In this document: positions 38,901 through 53,900 of the stretch, piece by piece
How positions within the stretch are numbered: position 1 is the stretch's first letter
Layout: each line of letters begins with the position of its first letter
NCBI RefSeq assembly: GCF_018691265.1
Contig: NW_024881282.1
Location: 53,451,122 to 53,515,121 of the forward strand
Source: Tyto alba
Lineage: Eukaryota; Chordata; Aves; Strigiformes; Tytonidae
Length of the DNA: 64,000 nucleotides
Direction: 5' to 3'
Translations under genes and position numbers: made by a program
The notes under the pieces: generated by a model
The model's input: only the letters and a program-made list of their open reading frames with translations
What the model was told of the DNA's origin: nothing
The model's database searches: none

Positions 38901-41900
38901 AAAAAAATGGAAAAACACAGAAAACTTTGGTCTGCAAAATGTTTACCTAGTGTGTTACACATGTGGTGACTACAACTGAAAGAGATTACAGGAAATAAAT
39001 ATTGTTCTCTAGGTCACAATTTATTTTGTGAATGTCAGGGCATGCTACATGCCAACAGCTTCCCTAGTTCCTCTGCATCAGCAGTCGAATGTTTCTGTAG
39101 GTTTTTCAGGAATTAGAAAGAAATCCGATATTTTGGGGGAAACAGTAAGAAACAATAATGCATACAAAGTTAAGTGGTGAGACTTTGCTCTGTTTGGGTA
39201 CTACCTGCTATTTTAAACTCATCTTTAAAGATATCTTCTTCCCTTCTACAATTTAACTCTGACCTTGAAGAACATTTCCATTTGCATGTCTTACAGCCTG
39301 GAAACTTAACTGAACCTTGGGGAAATAGGCAGGTCCCAGATGAAGTGGGGGAACTGGTGCTGAGGAACAGACAGTAGACTCCACTCCCTCACAGTTTATT
39401 TCTCTAAGTGACCAGCTGTGAGAAGATAGGAGATAAGATGGCTTCAAGTCGCTCCCCTACTTTACTAAGCTAAAATCATTGCCTAAATCCATCATCTTCT
39501 TTCAGCTGCTTACACAGGAGGGAATTTAGGATGATGTGAGCCTGATGAGTCACCTGCTTTGGAGTCAGGAAAGAACATTTTTGTCATTAGACATAAGCTT
39601 GCTGACTTCCATGCATTCCTGATAGCAACTGGGGGCAGAATTAAAGTTAAAGGCACAGGTCACAGAATTAATCTCAGCAGTTGTGAAGAATGCTCTGATT
39701 TGTTACCACTTTTCAACTGAGGTTGTGTAAGGAAAGAAGATGAATAAATCCAACTTTACAGAGGTAAAATGGACCATGGAGTGGTGGGAGAAAGGCTGGT
39801 CTGAAGTCTGTAGAGATGTCCTTCAGGAATATGGGGGCCGGGCAGAAGAATTTATACAAAACCAAGGGGTCCAGCAAAGGCAGAGCCAGAGCTGGATCCA
39901 AACTTCTTTGCTGGGAGGGTAAAACTCTTTTTTTTTTTTTTTTTTTTAAATTCAAAGATATGGAGTGGTGGCAAAGCCATTACTGTCCAGGAAGCAAAAC
40001 AGAGAAAGAGAAGACATTGAGCAAGGATGTATTGCATGGAAAGGGAAGAGACCCGGAAAGCTGGGCTGGATGTTCCTGCTGTCACCAGGGTCGGAAGGGT
40101 GGTGCCTGTAGCAGTGGTACACACAAGTGGCAGCTGTAAACCCAAACAGCTGCCCTTGCTACCCACTGTCTGATACCCTGGGGGCTGCAGCGCTCCTCTG
40201 TGTTTATGTCTGGAGGCAGCAACATAGGTGTGGCATTACACAACTGGAAAAGTATGTGCTGCACAAGGCAAGGAGTTCTCACAGTGCATCCCTTCTCTTC
40301 TGTGAATATACAAACCCATTTACGTATCAAACACACGGATGCTGGGGGAGGCAGATATTACTGTCCAGAGCTAGGTTATCAGAGATGCAGCCTATCCCCT
40401 AAATTCATCTCTGTATCAGGTTCTTCTGAGCCATGAGAGGCAAGATATCTCTAGCAACTGAAAAATATTTATTTTCTAACACCAAAAAGCCCCCTGCGAC
40501 TTCCAAATTTGATATGTGAATCACAAATATTTTTAAGGATCTCCCAGCTTGTTCCATCCTTGATACTGGCCCAAGCAGCTCACAAGAATGAGGAAGATCA
40601 ACACTCTGGTCCTTTACCCATCAGAATGCAGAAACAGAAATGCTGAATGTTAAAACACACAGAGCCTGTACACAATTTATGTAACAACAGCAACAACAAC
40701 GTTACATAATCTTATAAACTTGTTCTAAAATTTGTAATTTCTAAGATTTTATAGCATTTGTAACTCTAAAGTCAAATAAAAATATCTTACCTTGTTGTCA
40801 TGTATTCAGCCCTGTGACCTAGAAAAGTTCAATAAACAGGAAACAATCATTTGTAGGTTGCAGGTAGATTTTTTTTTTTTTTAATCTAAATTATGCTTGG
40901 CAGATTATTTTTAACTCTTAATTTTATGTTGCCAGACGAAGTTATACAATTATACAACAAACAGGGCAGTGTAGTTATCTACCATCTCCACCAGTTACAC
41001 TTAAAATACAAACACAACTAATATTATGGAACAACTTTTAAGAAGGCTGCTCATAGATTAAAGAGTCACTTGATACTGTAAATAATTTGAAGTAAAACTC
41101 TAAACAATGTCTATTGTTTGTGCTCATGTGTTTTAGTGGCTAAATCAGTACGGAAACAGAGCTGTGCCTAAACCTGTTCAGTGCTGAAAATACAGAGCTC
41201 TAGACACATATGACTTGCTATTGAAAGATTCTTTTCTCTCTTTTGTCTGTGTGTTGCAAGAAAAAAAATACAGTGCTACCACTGGGAAACACCACAGAGA
41301 ACTGCGGTGAGTTGCAAAGAAGCAAATACTGTATTGCAGAAAGGTTCCTGGGTAACCTTTGCAGAACAACAGACCAATAAGTCAGGCACGTGCACCGTGT
41401 CAACTCATGATAATGAAAAGCAAAATAATGGAACAGTATGAAGGTCATGGTATGATAAGTTCCAACCAGCCCAGTTTTCCCAAAGGGAGATTGTGCCCTA
41501 TTAATTTATTAGAATTCTTTGAACATGTCGGTAAATACTGGATAAAGGAGAATCAGTTGAATTAATTTACTTAGACTTTCAAAGGCCCCTGATAAGTTTC
41601 TTCATAAGAGGTGACTAAAGCAACAAAACAGCCATAGATTTAGTGGCAAAATGTTCTCATTGATCAAAAACTAGTGAAGGAAAGGGAAACTGAGTGGAAT
41701 TAAATGGTCTTTTTTCATCATGACAGAAGTGTAACAGTCATTTACTCAAGCCTTCTCATTAGCAACATTTACATAATACATAATACATTTATTAATGTCT
41801 TGGGGAGATCACAGCAGCTAGGGAGGTGGAATATTGTGCAAATGAATGAAATACTTCTGTATAAAGTCCTGACAAAACTGTGAAGCCCTTCAGTGGGGTT

Positions 41901-44900
41901 TAACCATGTTAAGGAAGAAGACACACAGTGGCAAATGAAATCCAGTATTAATAGGCTCTAGTAAGATATTAGGGAAGAAAGAATTAAACACCTATGCAGC
42001 TAAGAGAACTGCAGATAATTATACTGACTCTGAAAATCACTGAGCATCACTTGGGCTAGGCCTAAGTACACTGTTCAATTCAGAAGTGACACCAAAAAAG
42101 CTTGTCAGACTGCAGAAAGAATGAAAAACAGTGATATGCAAAACATGGTATTATGTGGCAATGTCCAGCTGCATCTGAAATACGGCACAGTACTGAAAAC
42201 CCCAATCTGAAAATAGACTTTGCAATACCAGAAGAGTGGGGATCCACAGAAGGTGGCACAAAGAATAAGCTGTGGGAAAAATCTCTGGCATTAAGAAGAC
42301 ATGTAAAGATTGTTGGTATCTGCTTTAAAGAGGTGAAAAAGAGGGATGAAAGAAAAGCATGTAAAATAACCTACGACAGAAAAAGGGTAAGCCAGGGCCT
42401 TCTCCCTACTCATGTAACAAAGTGAAGCTCATTGAGACCAAGAACCCCAACAATAAATCCTACTGAACCAAAAGATGTTACAAATCCTGAGACTGGGGGA
42501 TTTTAAACACATGACTGATATTTAACAGATATGGGCAAAAACTATCTGGGACACAGGGACAATTTCTTTTGCAACTGCTTATTCTCTTTCTTGCATTTCC
42601 CTTTGCTTTGTTCATTTGTTCATTCAATAGATCAGCCTTGGGTCAGAATTAATATGCGTATCAGTGAGCTTCCTAAGTTTAATACCAATGTCATTTGAAT
42701 ATTTCTCATTTACTTTTCCAAATTTGTAGACGCAGACCCAGCACAGAGCACTTCACCTATCTCCCTTGTGCAGATCATGGATACGTATCTGCTGTGTCCA
42801 TAATCAGCAACAGACTGCTGTAGTAGGCAGATGATGAACTGGAACAGAAGCCAAACGCTGTCAACATTGTGGACACCAGACTGGAATCTGGATTTATTCA
42901 GCCTACATCCTTACACTGTACAGGTCTGAATAAAAGCAAGAAAGGGTGCCAAAGGAAAACTTGCAGTTGAGACAATCCTCTCCCTCTTTCCCCATTCTCC
43001 TCTGCATCACTTAATACAGCACCCTGTAGTATTTGTCTGATGTGTTGCTGACATTAAAGCTGCCAGAAAAGGCAGCTTGAGTGGAGCAGGGGAGCAGTTC
43101 ACTTCCTATTAATTCAAATTCCTACTAATTTCTATACTAGCTACAGCACTAAAATTCTTAATTCCACTGTAATTCTACCCTTTCAACCATCTCCATCCAA
43201 GAAATGTACAGAATCCGGGTCCTCCTTCCCATGCCTGTGCACTGTAATGCAGGACATGCCTCAACATAAGGGGGTACGTGAACTTTTACATCCTGTAAGA
43301 ATGATGGCTTTTTCTCCCAAATATCAGCTTTGAATGTGGATGCATACGTTTGGGGTACTATTTGTATGTGCTATGATATGATGAAGCAACAGCTATGTGC
43401 AAAAATACAGTGGGCAACACAGATTAACTACTTGGGGTTACAGCTGCTGGGTCGAAGGGAACTTTTCAAACAGAATGGTCCAAGCATGCCTGGCCATGGC
43501 AGAACGGCCCAGAGCCTGACAGCAATTTATCACTTGGGTTACCCTGCTGAGAAGTTTTTCTTTGGTTTTCCTTTCATATCGTTCTTTCTTTATTTCCTTC
43601 CAACATGCATTAAGCAATAGACTGTTGCTTTTTATCTTTTTACCTTCAGTACATAACCATGCATTTTACTGGGCTTCCAAATAGCACCCATTTACTTTAT
43701 TTTTTCAAATATATTTACTGGGAAAGTTTGGAGGAAAATTTTCCTCTTTTTTGACTAACATCAGCTGCATGTTGTTTGCACACATTCAAAAAAAAATCCT
43801 ATTAAATGAGAACTTCCATGAGAAGGAACATAATGTAGTTAGTTGTCTAAAAACATCCACCATCTTCTGCAGCCCAGGCTTGCAAGAAAATGCTGTTTAT
43901 TTCCTACTCACAACCTCAGCCCCTCCCTGGACAGGGGCTTTGTTTGAGTCATAGCCACTGAACTGTTAATATCTCTTTAGGCACCTCCACAACTGGATTT
44001 GTGGATCTGGGCTTTTGTACTAAAAGCAAGAAGAGATCTGATTAACAACAGATATTTGGCAGTAAGAAGAAAATAAATTGCCGCAATCTTTAGAGACACT
44101 CTTTAGAGAACAAGTTTCCTTTCTTGAGTCTGAACTTTGAATCATAGTCTTTAACCTTCAGGAGAGGATTTTTACTCATTGTGGTGTAATTCACTTCCTC
44201 TCAAGTCTGTAATACTCTGTGTAGCTAGTCCTCAGGGCTTTCAGCATGATTCTTCTTTTCCCTTTGGTCCACGAAGAAGTGCCTGTTCGGGGGGCTGTTA
44301 AGAGGCAGGCTGGAGCTATGCATAGTGCCTGATTCATTACTGCCCTAATTCAGCTTTACTTCATTTGATCATCAACATCTGCTGACTCGGTTTATAGTTT
44401 AAATTGTATTTTTTAAAATTGTGGAGAGTGTTCCGGATAATGGATAATTCTCTGCAATCTTAATTTGTAATCCAGCAATTTTATATGCAATAACAATAAG
44501 CAACAGGTATAGAGCTATTCATTAAGTTTTCATTCATTCCAGTTCACAATACACAAATACTTTGTAGAAACCCAACTAAGTCTATAAGAATCTCACTACT
44601 GACATCAGTGAGGTCAGGATTTCACCTTTTACCTTTCATGAATGCCCCACTGAGAAGTGAGGCTGCAAGAAGAACATTCATGTCCATGTATCAGAATTGG
44701 CACACTAGCAAGTCTATTGTAAGGGATGCATCCTGGATAATTTTGCGTGCTTGAAAAATATCACTCTCCCCCAGCTCTTAAAAAAACCTCAAGTCAACAG
44801 AAATCATTAGGAAGTAGAAACAGTCCATTTGTCACAGCTCTTAAATCACTCTGCACTGACTGTGTCAGCTCTCCTTTCAGACACGAGATTTTTCATTCAA

Positions 44901-47900
44901 CAGTTCCATTTCCAAATATAGTCACTTGTCTAAATGTCTGCTCAGTGGAAATAAATATCTGTAGAAGAAATAAAATCAATTTATAGTGCATACTCCTACG
45001 ACTCCACCAAAACTATGACTGGTAAAAATAAAATCTATGCTTACTGGACAACTAAGCTTTAAGTTTTGTAATTTTTTTCCTGCATACTTTTGGCATTTCA
45101 GTGAGTTCACTGTATAGTCTGGAATCACTTTTTAGTTTATTGTGTGATATTTACCTTCTCCAAGTGTCCTCTGCAGCAAGTCATGTTTTGCTTGAAGTTT
45201 TGTAATAAGATTACTACCTTCCAGATATTCTCTGAATTTCTGTAGAAATATAGATCAATCTGTTACTATGTATGGCACATAAATTCCAGGAACTTCTGCA
45301 TAATGTTTACTTCAGGTGTTTGGTCTATATCATATGAATGAGGAAGCAACCAACATACCATGAAATAGAATTGCTCCGTTTCCTGCTGGTTAGCTCTTCT
45401 TTTTGCAATGCTAGGCTTACTCAGGTATGTCTCAGAGACTGTTGACTTCACAGATTCCGTTGAGCGACTGTGCTGGAAACACTCTGACACATCATAGTCT
45501 TCAATGGTGACCATATCTTGTATTGTCTGCAGGGTAGCCTCGGTTGTTTTCTTAACCTGGTGTTTAAAAGCACGATTTGCCAAATGCAAGATAAATATAT
45601 ATCAGAACAGCTTAGAGGGGAAGCTCATTACTCAAAATAATTTTCTGTCACACTCCCCCAAACAAACTGGTGTGTGAATGTGAAAAATTAGGTGTACTAT
45701 AACAGATATCTATGTAACAGAAGGATGACATGATTAGGTTTCCTGTCTAGTTCTCTGCTTTACCATGGTCCAATCCACAAACATGGATGCACTTATTTGT
45801 TGACTGTATACCACTCTCAAGCATTTGTTTCCTGAAATTAGAATTGAAATGTGACATGTTTTGATTATGGTCCCTAATCTGGGAGGCAACAGAGATGATG
45901 ATACGCTGCTCTGAAGGGTTAACTCTCCTAAGTGGGTCAATGTATTAGATTGAGTATGTCCATCCAAGGATCTGGCTGCCAGAACAATGTGTTCTTCCAA
46001 GATGAAAATCTGTGACACTGTTCTACACAGAGCTATGGTAAGGAGTACAGTGATGTTCAAATTGCAAAAGTGGAATACACAGCTGGAGGAGGGGGCTGGA
46101 GGAAGAATGATTTACACCAGCCTCACAGCACTTCCTATGAGCTATGGAGCACCGTTGCTCATAGTGGAAACCAGGGCACGAAGGGGCTGTGGAACAGGGG
46201 ATGCAGTGTTTCCACAGTGCAATAGAGTAACTGGCAAGATTTGCAAGGATGTGATTTACCTCCCAGTTCTGTTTCAGAAGAGTCTCTAGTAGAGTCAACT
46301 TAACCAAATCATGAACACTCCTACACACATCTCCAGTGTAGGCAAATATCCTTTCTGTGCCTGCCAACATGATTTCTCCCCCCATGCCTTTGTGCTTCAC
46401 TTTACTGAAAGAAATAATCTTTCTCCTTCCTTTTTTGTCTTTGTTACCTTGAGAAACTTCCTGAATTTAAGTGCTTTTTTTTCAAGACGACTGTACATGT
46501 CTCATGGACATTAATACTTCATCCTGGGCATTCAGCACATAACATAGAATAAGAAAAACTGGAATTGTGAAAACTTATCAGTAAAGTACACCAAGAAATT
46601 AAATTATCCCTAAGTTTTAATTTAGGAAAAGATTCTCACTTAAACTGAGGGCTTTGAACACTGCCTGAAATGGGATAAAAGTGCAATTTGTACCCCCTGG
46701 GAGGCCTCTCTCTGCTGCCAGAGCAGGGGAAAGAGAACAGCATAGCTTTTCTGTATTTTACAAAAAAATGCACTTTAGTTTACTAGGTAAGCTATTCCCA
46801 TCACAGGCATTCAGTACTCACATTTATAAATAGGTGTAGCTGAAAGCATAAGAGATTTTGATTCTGCTACCAGAAAAGACAGTCCAGGTTCCTTTGTACT
46901 ACAGAAGTAGCAATCTGGGGACTGGACAGAGGGTGGTTGCAGAAGACAGTAACCGTGCTCAGTGGCTTTCTGCCGCAAAACTTTAAAAATATGTGCTCTA
47001 ACAACTTTACACTGAAAAACCTACAAAACACAGAACTCAGTAACGTGAACGTATGGACAAGTAAAAAATGAAGTTTCCAAACCTCTATAAATCAGACAAG
47101 GATCTACCTTATCTTATTTGCCAGTATTTGATTTTTAGAATTAAAACAGCTTATACAGATTGAAGCCATTTCAGGGTCATTTACATGCTTCTGACAAGGT
47201 AGAAAACATAGTACTTTCCTGAAAATGGTGTTCAATGCACAGCCTTTGCAGACACAGATCTTACCTCCTCATTTTCAATTTTCAGTGTGGCCAATCGTGA
47301 CTGTAGTTGCTGATACCTAAGCATAAGCTCAGCTTGCACAGGTTGCTGGGCAGTGACCTGACAAACCTAATAAAGAATCAAAAAGAGCTGTAAGATGCAA
47401 GGAATTAAAAAAACAGACAATAGTCTTTGGTTGCTCTCCTTAAAACTAGGTGAATTCCTACCAAAGCTATTAAATTTTAATAAAGCGGACAATAAAATGT
47501 TCCTGTCTAAATTGAAAGTATTTATGTGTTACAAGGTGTGGCACTACATACTGCAGCTTATGACTACAGAGCACAGCCTTGTATGGCTGCTTTGCGTTGC
47601 TTCTTTATCACAGAAACACAAACCCTGGAGTTACCTTCAGATAAAAGTTGTACATGGGTGATTCTGCATTCTGCTTTGCTAGTGGACTTTGGTGTAGCAG
47701 AACAGGGCACAGCTGGGGGTATCCTGCACGCTTGAAATCTCCAGATGATAAAATGGGGGAGGAAGAAGGGGAAAAGGCTGCATTTCAGAACGTACAATTT
47801 GGTGCAGTTCTGCAGCTGCTCTCAAATAGCACCCACAAGCTCTGTTATGGATGGGGCAGGTAGTGAAGACATAAAGGCACTACTTAAACTGGTGCTGGAC

Positions 47901-50900
47901 TGAGCACAGGTTGGCCAGAAAATTCGCAGCAATGTCATTATGAGTAATATAGAATATAATAACACACAGTGGTTTTTACTTGAGAACTCTGGAGGTACTC
48001 AGAACAGCGCTGCCAGTTTTGCAAAATGTTATTGCTGATCCACTTGCTTTTGGGTAGCAGTTAGCAGCTTTTACCAAACTCTTTGTGAAAGGGGATAAAT
48101 TCTCTGTCTTGGTATATATAAGAACAGAAACAGTCACCGTGGGGATACTTGTCAGTACACCAACCTCATCACCCATATGAGACTGGAACTCAAATTTCAT
48201 TGGTGGACAAAAAGCAGTGGGGTACATCTCCATGAATCTCTGCTTGTCGCTTCGTGGCTCCAAGCTGTCAACTGCATTTTCGATGATGTCTAAGCCCTCG
48301 TGCCTGGAAGTTTCAAGGTTATACTCTGCAGAAAGGTATGTTCTTAGGGCTCTGTTCAGACTAGCATGGTATCCAAGATCGCAACACTAAAAGCACAATA
48401 AAGGGAAAAGAAAATAAATTAAAAAGGAGGAACACCATTCCAATATCCCAAGCCACAAACTGTCACTAAAATTTGCCATCCTAAAATTCTTCTGTCTTTG
48501 AAGTATTTTATGAATTATCTTCAAAATTAAAATACAATACTAGGGTCAAGTTATTAAGTATTTAGTATTCTCATTCCGTTGCAAATATGAAAGGACAGTT
48601 TTAGAAAAGTGATTAGACGTACATGTATGGCAATATGTTTGCATTTGTTTATCAGATACAGATATGCAGTCACTGTATTTACACAGAAAAGGTCTGGGAC
48701 TCCACACAAGTGGGCTTTACAGTATTATTGTCATATGTAAGCCTTAGATCATCTATTTAAACCCACTCTTACATACTCAACCATCTAAGTCAACGCCAGC
48801 ACCAAACCAAAAATAAAGCAATTTCTGCTCAAAATTTCTGTCTGTGCCCAAACAGAAACCCCCACAACTGTCTCTAGCATTAGCAGCCCATTCAAGACAC
48901 TTTTTGATGCAGTAAGAATGGTTTAATATCCTTTCCCCTGATGGTGAAAACGTATTTACTGTAAACACCTTATTTCCCATGCTCAGACAGAACCAGCAAT
49001 GTGCATCACAATACTAAATGCAGAAAGTCATAATTTATGTCTTTTTTTTTCTAGGGGTGAGAATAACACTGGAATGTAATTGAAACCTAATTGGTAGAAC
49101 ATAAAGTTGCATTTGTTCTTGAATTTTAAACAACTTTGGTTTGCATTATTCATGATTGGTTAATATTTTAGAGGAACAGTGGAATATATTTTTTAAATGT
49201 CACAGCAGTAACGTATCAAGCAATTGTTTCCTTATTTTTTTCCTCACATTACACAGTAAATAATATCCTCAGCTTCTGCTCAGTGAGCTTCCAGGTAATG
49301 GCAGATGTATCGCAGACCTCTCTGTCACCCCAACAGCAGCACATCAGTCTGCTAACGGTTGCGGTTGCGGACAAAGCAATGTTCTTTATGCAAACAGGAC
49401 AGATTTGTCCCAGTGAGAGGCCAATGCCTGGCTAGGGCCATCAGGGAGGTGCCCACTCGCAGTTTAAAACCATCCTTCCCTGCAGGACTCGCAAGTTAAG
49501 AGATGCAGTTGGGTAAAGGAGCAATTTGAATTCAGTTCATTGTGTACTATGCTTATATGCATACCTCCCTCACAGCTATTGCAAACCCTCGGGACTCATG
49601 GAATCATGTCCCCTTCCCCTTCCTCTTACTTATTTGAAAAGGGAGAGAAAGAGAGAGTGAGACAGACAGACAGATGCACGCACTGCACAAGAAAGAGTTT
49701 TCAATCTATTTACCATACGTAAACCTGTGTGTAGAAGAGAAAGAAATCCCTCACATCTTGCTTGCCTCAAGTGCACTAATGACTAGTGATCAAACTGCTC
49801 TCTGAAATCTGACAACAGAGAGCTGCTTTATTCACAACAAAACTTCCAGCAAGACTAAGTTTTCAGTCCTAGTAAGTTAACACCACATAGTTATTGCAGA
49901 TGGGACGGTGACTCTCCAAAAACCAGTTGCTGAGCCATTTAAAGAAAAAGGGAAAAAAGATGTCATGTTCAGTCAAACAAACATAGGTTAGCCTCTCTCT
50001 TTTGCATTGATAGAATAGAAATTTGTTACACTTACTAAAACAGCCACTCAACTTCTATACGAAAGCACATCCATATTTCAGAGATCTCCAGCCTAAAATA
50101 TTGTTTCTAAAAGGAAAAGTCTCTTGGTGTTTTTCTCTTGTTCTGTGTCAAATCAGATCTCATATTTAATTCACTATCTTGGATGGAAAAGACAGACTGG
50201 AAGTGCTGATAAGAAAGTGGATCAGGACAGCTGTTTTATTTCATGTGCATTAGTCTCAGAGAGACCTCATGGAAGATTAAACAGAGAGGAAATGAGAAAT
50301 AGAGGGCAATGCCAGGTTTAGCATGGCCAACTATCCATGTGTTATAAAACTACAGGCATCTAGAGCCTGAATTTTGGCTCTAGAGGATTAATCTGAGTAT
50401 TAATAGAAAGCTTATTGATTTCCAATTAGAGTTGTGTGGGTTTCTGATGCAGCTTTTTTTCAAGTTGGAACAGCCTGTATGCTGTGACAGTACCAAGGTC
50501 TTCACTTGTTTAACCCTTAATCTACTCAGTAACTATCACCATGGTTACCTCTGGCAGGTGATGGCAGCTGAACAGGGTAACAAATACAGCATCTTAGCCA
50601 AGAAGGATTCTTCAAGTGAAGCAGAATATCCTGCCAGACTAAGGCATGTACTTGCAATGCCAACGCCAGCAGAGCAAACAGGAACTAACTCCAGAACCTG
50701 AACTAATGCTTTATCACCAATGGCTCTTTGAATGGAGTTTAAAATGCCTGAATTTGGAATTTTGCTTTGCCAATTTAAGTGAAAATAGAATTTGTATAAG
50801 TAAAGTTATTATTTTAAAAGCAAAAATAACCACTCAGTAGATATCACAACATTCAATTCTGCCAGACTGTAGTTCACTTTCTCCAAAATTTGGAGACAAA

Positions 50901-53900
50901 CATGATTTTAATTGGGGAATGGCTCTGTCACAATATCAACTCATGGCTACTCAAAAAGAAGAGTACCTTTTAAATCTGCTAGTAGCAGTGATGGTTCAGA
51001 GAGCTGTTTATAATGGAGATGGCACTTTGGGTATTTGTTCATTACTAAGACAAAAAATTTAAGGTACTGCCACTAAATTGTTGCCCCCACCACATCCTGT
51101 CTGACTAGGCTTAGAAAAAAAAAAATCACCAACCCTTCTGGTGTTGCAAAAAAGTACATATGTATGTACCTACACACACACACGCATGCATGTACACAGA
51201 ATTTTCAGGAAAAACCTGTAGATTTGTAAAAAGATTTGTAAAGTTCAAACAAGCAACCACACTGTTAGCCAAAACAAATATGAATCTTTGAGGTGCACTT
51301 ATCAGCACACTAAGACTATAGCCTAGATGCTATCAATCTATGGGCTGGAGAGATGAGATGACATTTGGTGCAGTAAGACATGAAGATGAGAAATGAGGGA
51401 ATGAAGTCATAGACTATGAGTTTTATTGCATTTCTGCATTCATGAAGACTTTTGGTTGGGCAAACTGGAGTGGAAATGAGTGATGCATTTGGGATATGTG
51501 TGAAAAATTAATTTTGTAATTTGCATTTTATTCTTATTTGGAATTAAATCAGAAGCAGTCTCAAGAGCATTTACTGTCTTTATTGCACCCCAGAGTATAT
51601 TTAGGCTTGAACAAAACAAACTGCAGTGCTTAGCATAGAGCTTCAACCAAACAACCAAGCTGCTCTTCATTTAATTTCAGGAAGAATAATAATAAAATTC
51701 TACTGACAGTGGAGAAAGAAATTAATAAAAAATGCCTTAACCTCTGAATAAGTCACCTTCTAATCATCCTGGTACACAGACATCAACATTCAAATCAAAG
51801 GGATCTGGCTGTACATATGATATTTATGAGAACTTATGTAATAAAGATTGTGAGCTGCACACACTCTACCCTAGTTTTAAGCGTGGTTCTATGAATGATT
51901 AACGAAGAATCTCTACAGAATAAATTAAGTTCATAACAGCTAAATGTTCCCTAACTTCTTAACCATCCAAATCATGCAGACTGCAATTAGAGATTCAGAA
52001 ACACCACTCTAAGAAAGACCAACACATGAATATTTTATTTATTCCAGTGGCAGAACTACAGTCAAATTGTTTTGATCACTATTTCCTAGCATTTATCTTC
52101 AGATCGTATGAGTTCATGGTAAATCTGAAAAAAGGTCCCTACCTTCCTCTTATATCCAGATAAATCTAATAAACTCAATCACATGGAAATCTTCAAGAAA
52201 ATGAGTAGTAAACTCAAGTAGTATGTGCCATATGGACAAACGTTGGTACTAACAGTCAGATTAGCAGGGGTGTGTACTCTGTTGCTCCTCTGAAACTCAC
52301 AGTCTTAAAAAAAAAAATCTACATACTGGGTAAAGCTTATTTAATTTAGCTAAAAAGTAATCTTTACTACTTTTTACATGTTACAAATAAAGAAAAAACC
52401 TAATCCTGTCCTCCACTTGAACTAGATCCTACTATATAGTCAGCAGAGAAGAATTATTCAACAGAAAATTCAAATTCCTCTAGTACAAGATGCAGAGGAC
52501 AGAAATATATTGTGTATATCAAATCCTGTTTATCTTCCTACTTCTTTGCAAATGTTGGTCCCAAGCCTCAGCTCACTAAATGCATTAAAACATCCAGCTA
52601 AAGAGTGCAGCAATATTTTTATCTTGCTTTTATCACAAGGGCTTAAGATGAACAGCAGCTCATCATTTTAAGTCAGAAGCCCTGATCTTTGTTAATGAAA
52701 TGAAAGAGTTGAATAGTTCAGACTGAGTTCAGCTGAGGAATTGCAATTTAGGAGTTTCCATATGAGCCTCATAAATGGAAGATGCAGTGGAATGCAAATG
52801 AAAAAACAATTTTTTTTTTGTTGTTAAAGAAAAAAAAGTCCCACAACACTACCCAATCTTGTTACTAAAAATTTATTGAACAGTTCACTGCATTCCTTCA
52901 TATATTTATCCCATTTTTATCAGACATATTTTTCAGTAATGTAGGAAAACATTCAGTTTCACTTATGGGTAACACCAACAGGGAGACCTAAACCCCTCCC
53001 ATGTAAACTGGAATTCAGACGCAGAGGAGAGGTAATGCCCTGATGTACACGCAAAGAGAGAGAGTTCAGGGAAGCATGGAAAGTCATGCAGGCAGATGGG
53101 GACAAAGTACAGAGGGCAAAGAATGAAATTGCCACCACTGCTCTGAAAACTCTGAATCGTACCATGACAGTAATAGATTTACAGAATGAGATAGTCTGGA
53201 CTGTTGCAACATATGGCCAGTGGGAAGCATGTCTCACATTCCAATGATATAACCCCCAAATCTTGCCAACACTCTTGCACTTACGAAAAGCATTTCCTTT
53301 GTCAAGTAGCAAACACTCTGTCTAGATACCAATGCTTTCACAGCATATTCTGATTAAATACAAATGTCTGAAAGACACTTCATTTAATCAAGCTCACAAT
53401 TGGATTAAATTGGCTCTGAAGCAAATTCTGGTTGCACATGTTTACAGCCTACCCTTACAAAACACTGATGCAAAGGGCAGCTAGACTTTCCATTTAAATT
53501 CCTTAGGGAAGAGTAATTTCTAAAGCCATTTTGCCAAAAGAATGCTATTGTCTACACTGGTCCACAGCTTGGAAAAAGCCAAGCAAAGTAGGTATCATTT
53601 TCCTGTGTTATTAAATATTGTAGAATATATGTTTCTGTTAAAAACCAGCAGTTAGAAAGCTCTAGTCTACATGGTTGCGTAAATATCTTTACATACACTA
53701 ACTACAAAGAGTGTTGTCTTTGTATATGTATGCACAGAGAGCTTCACTTCCCCTCCTCTCAAAATTCTTTGTGATGCTCTAGGCCTGTGGTTCCTCCCCT
53801 CAGCTTTCACTGTTACAGCAACCTCTGTGGACATCAATGAAATGGGTAAGAATCAGGTGCATTTCCCAACCTGAGAAAGTTTTGACCGAGTAGAAGCATG

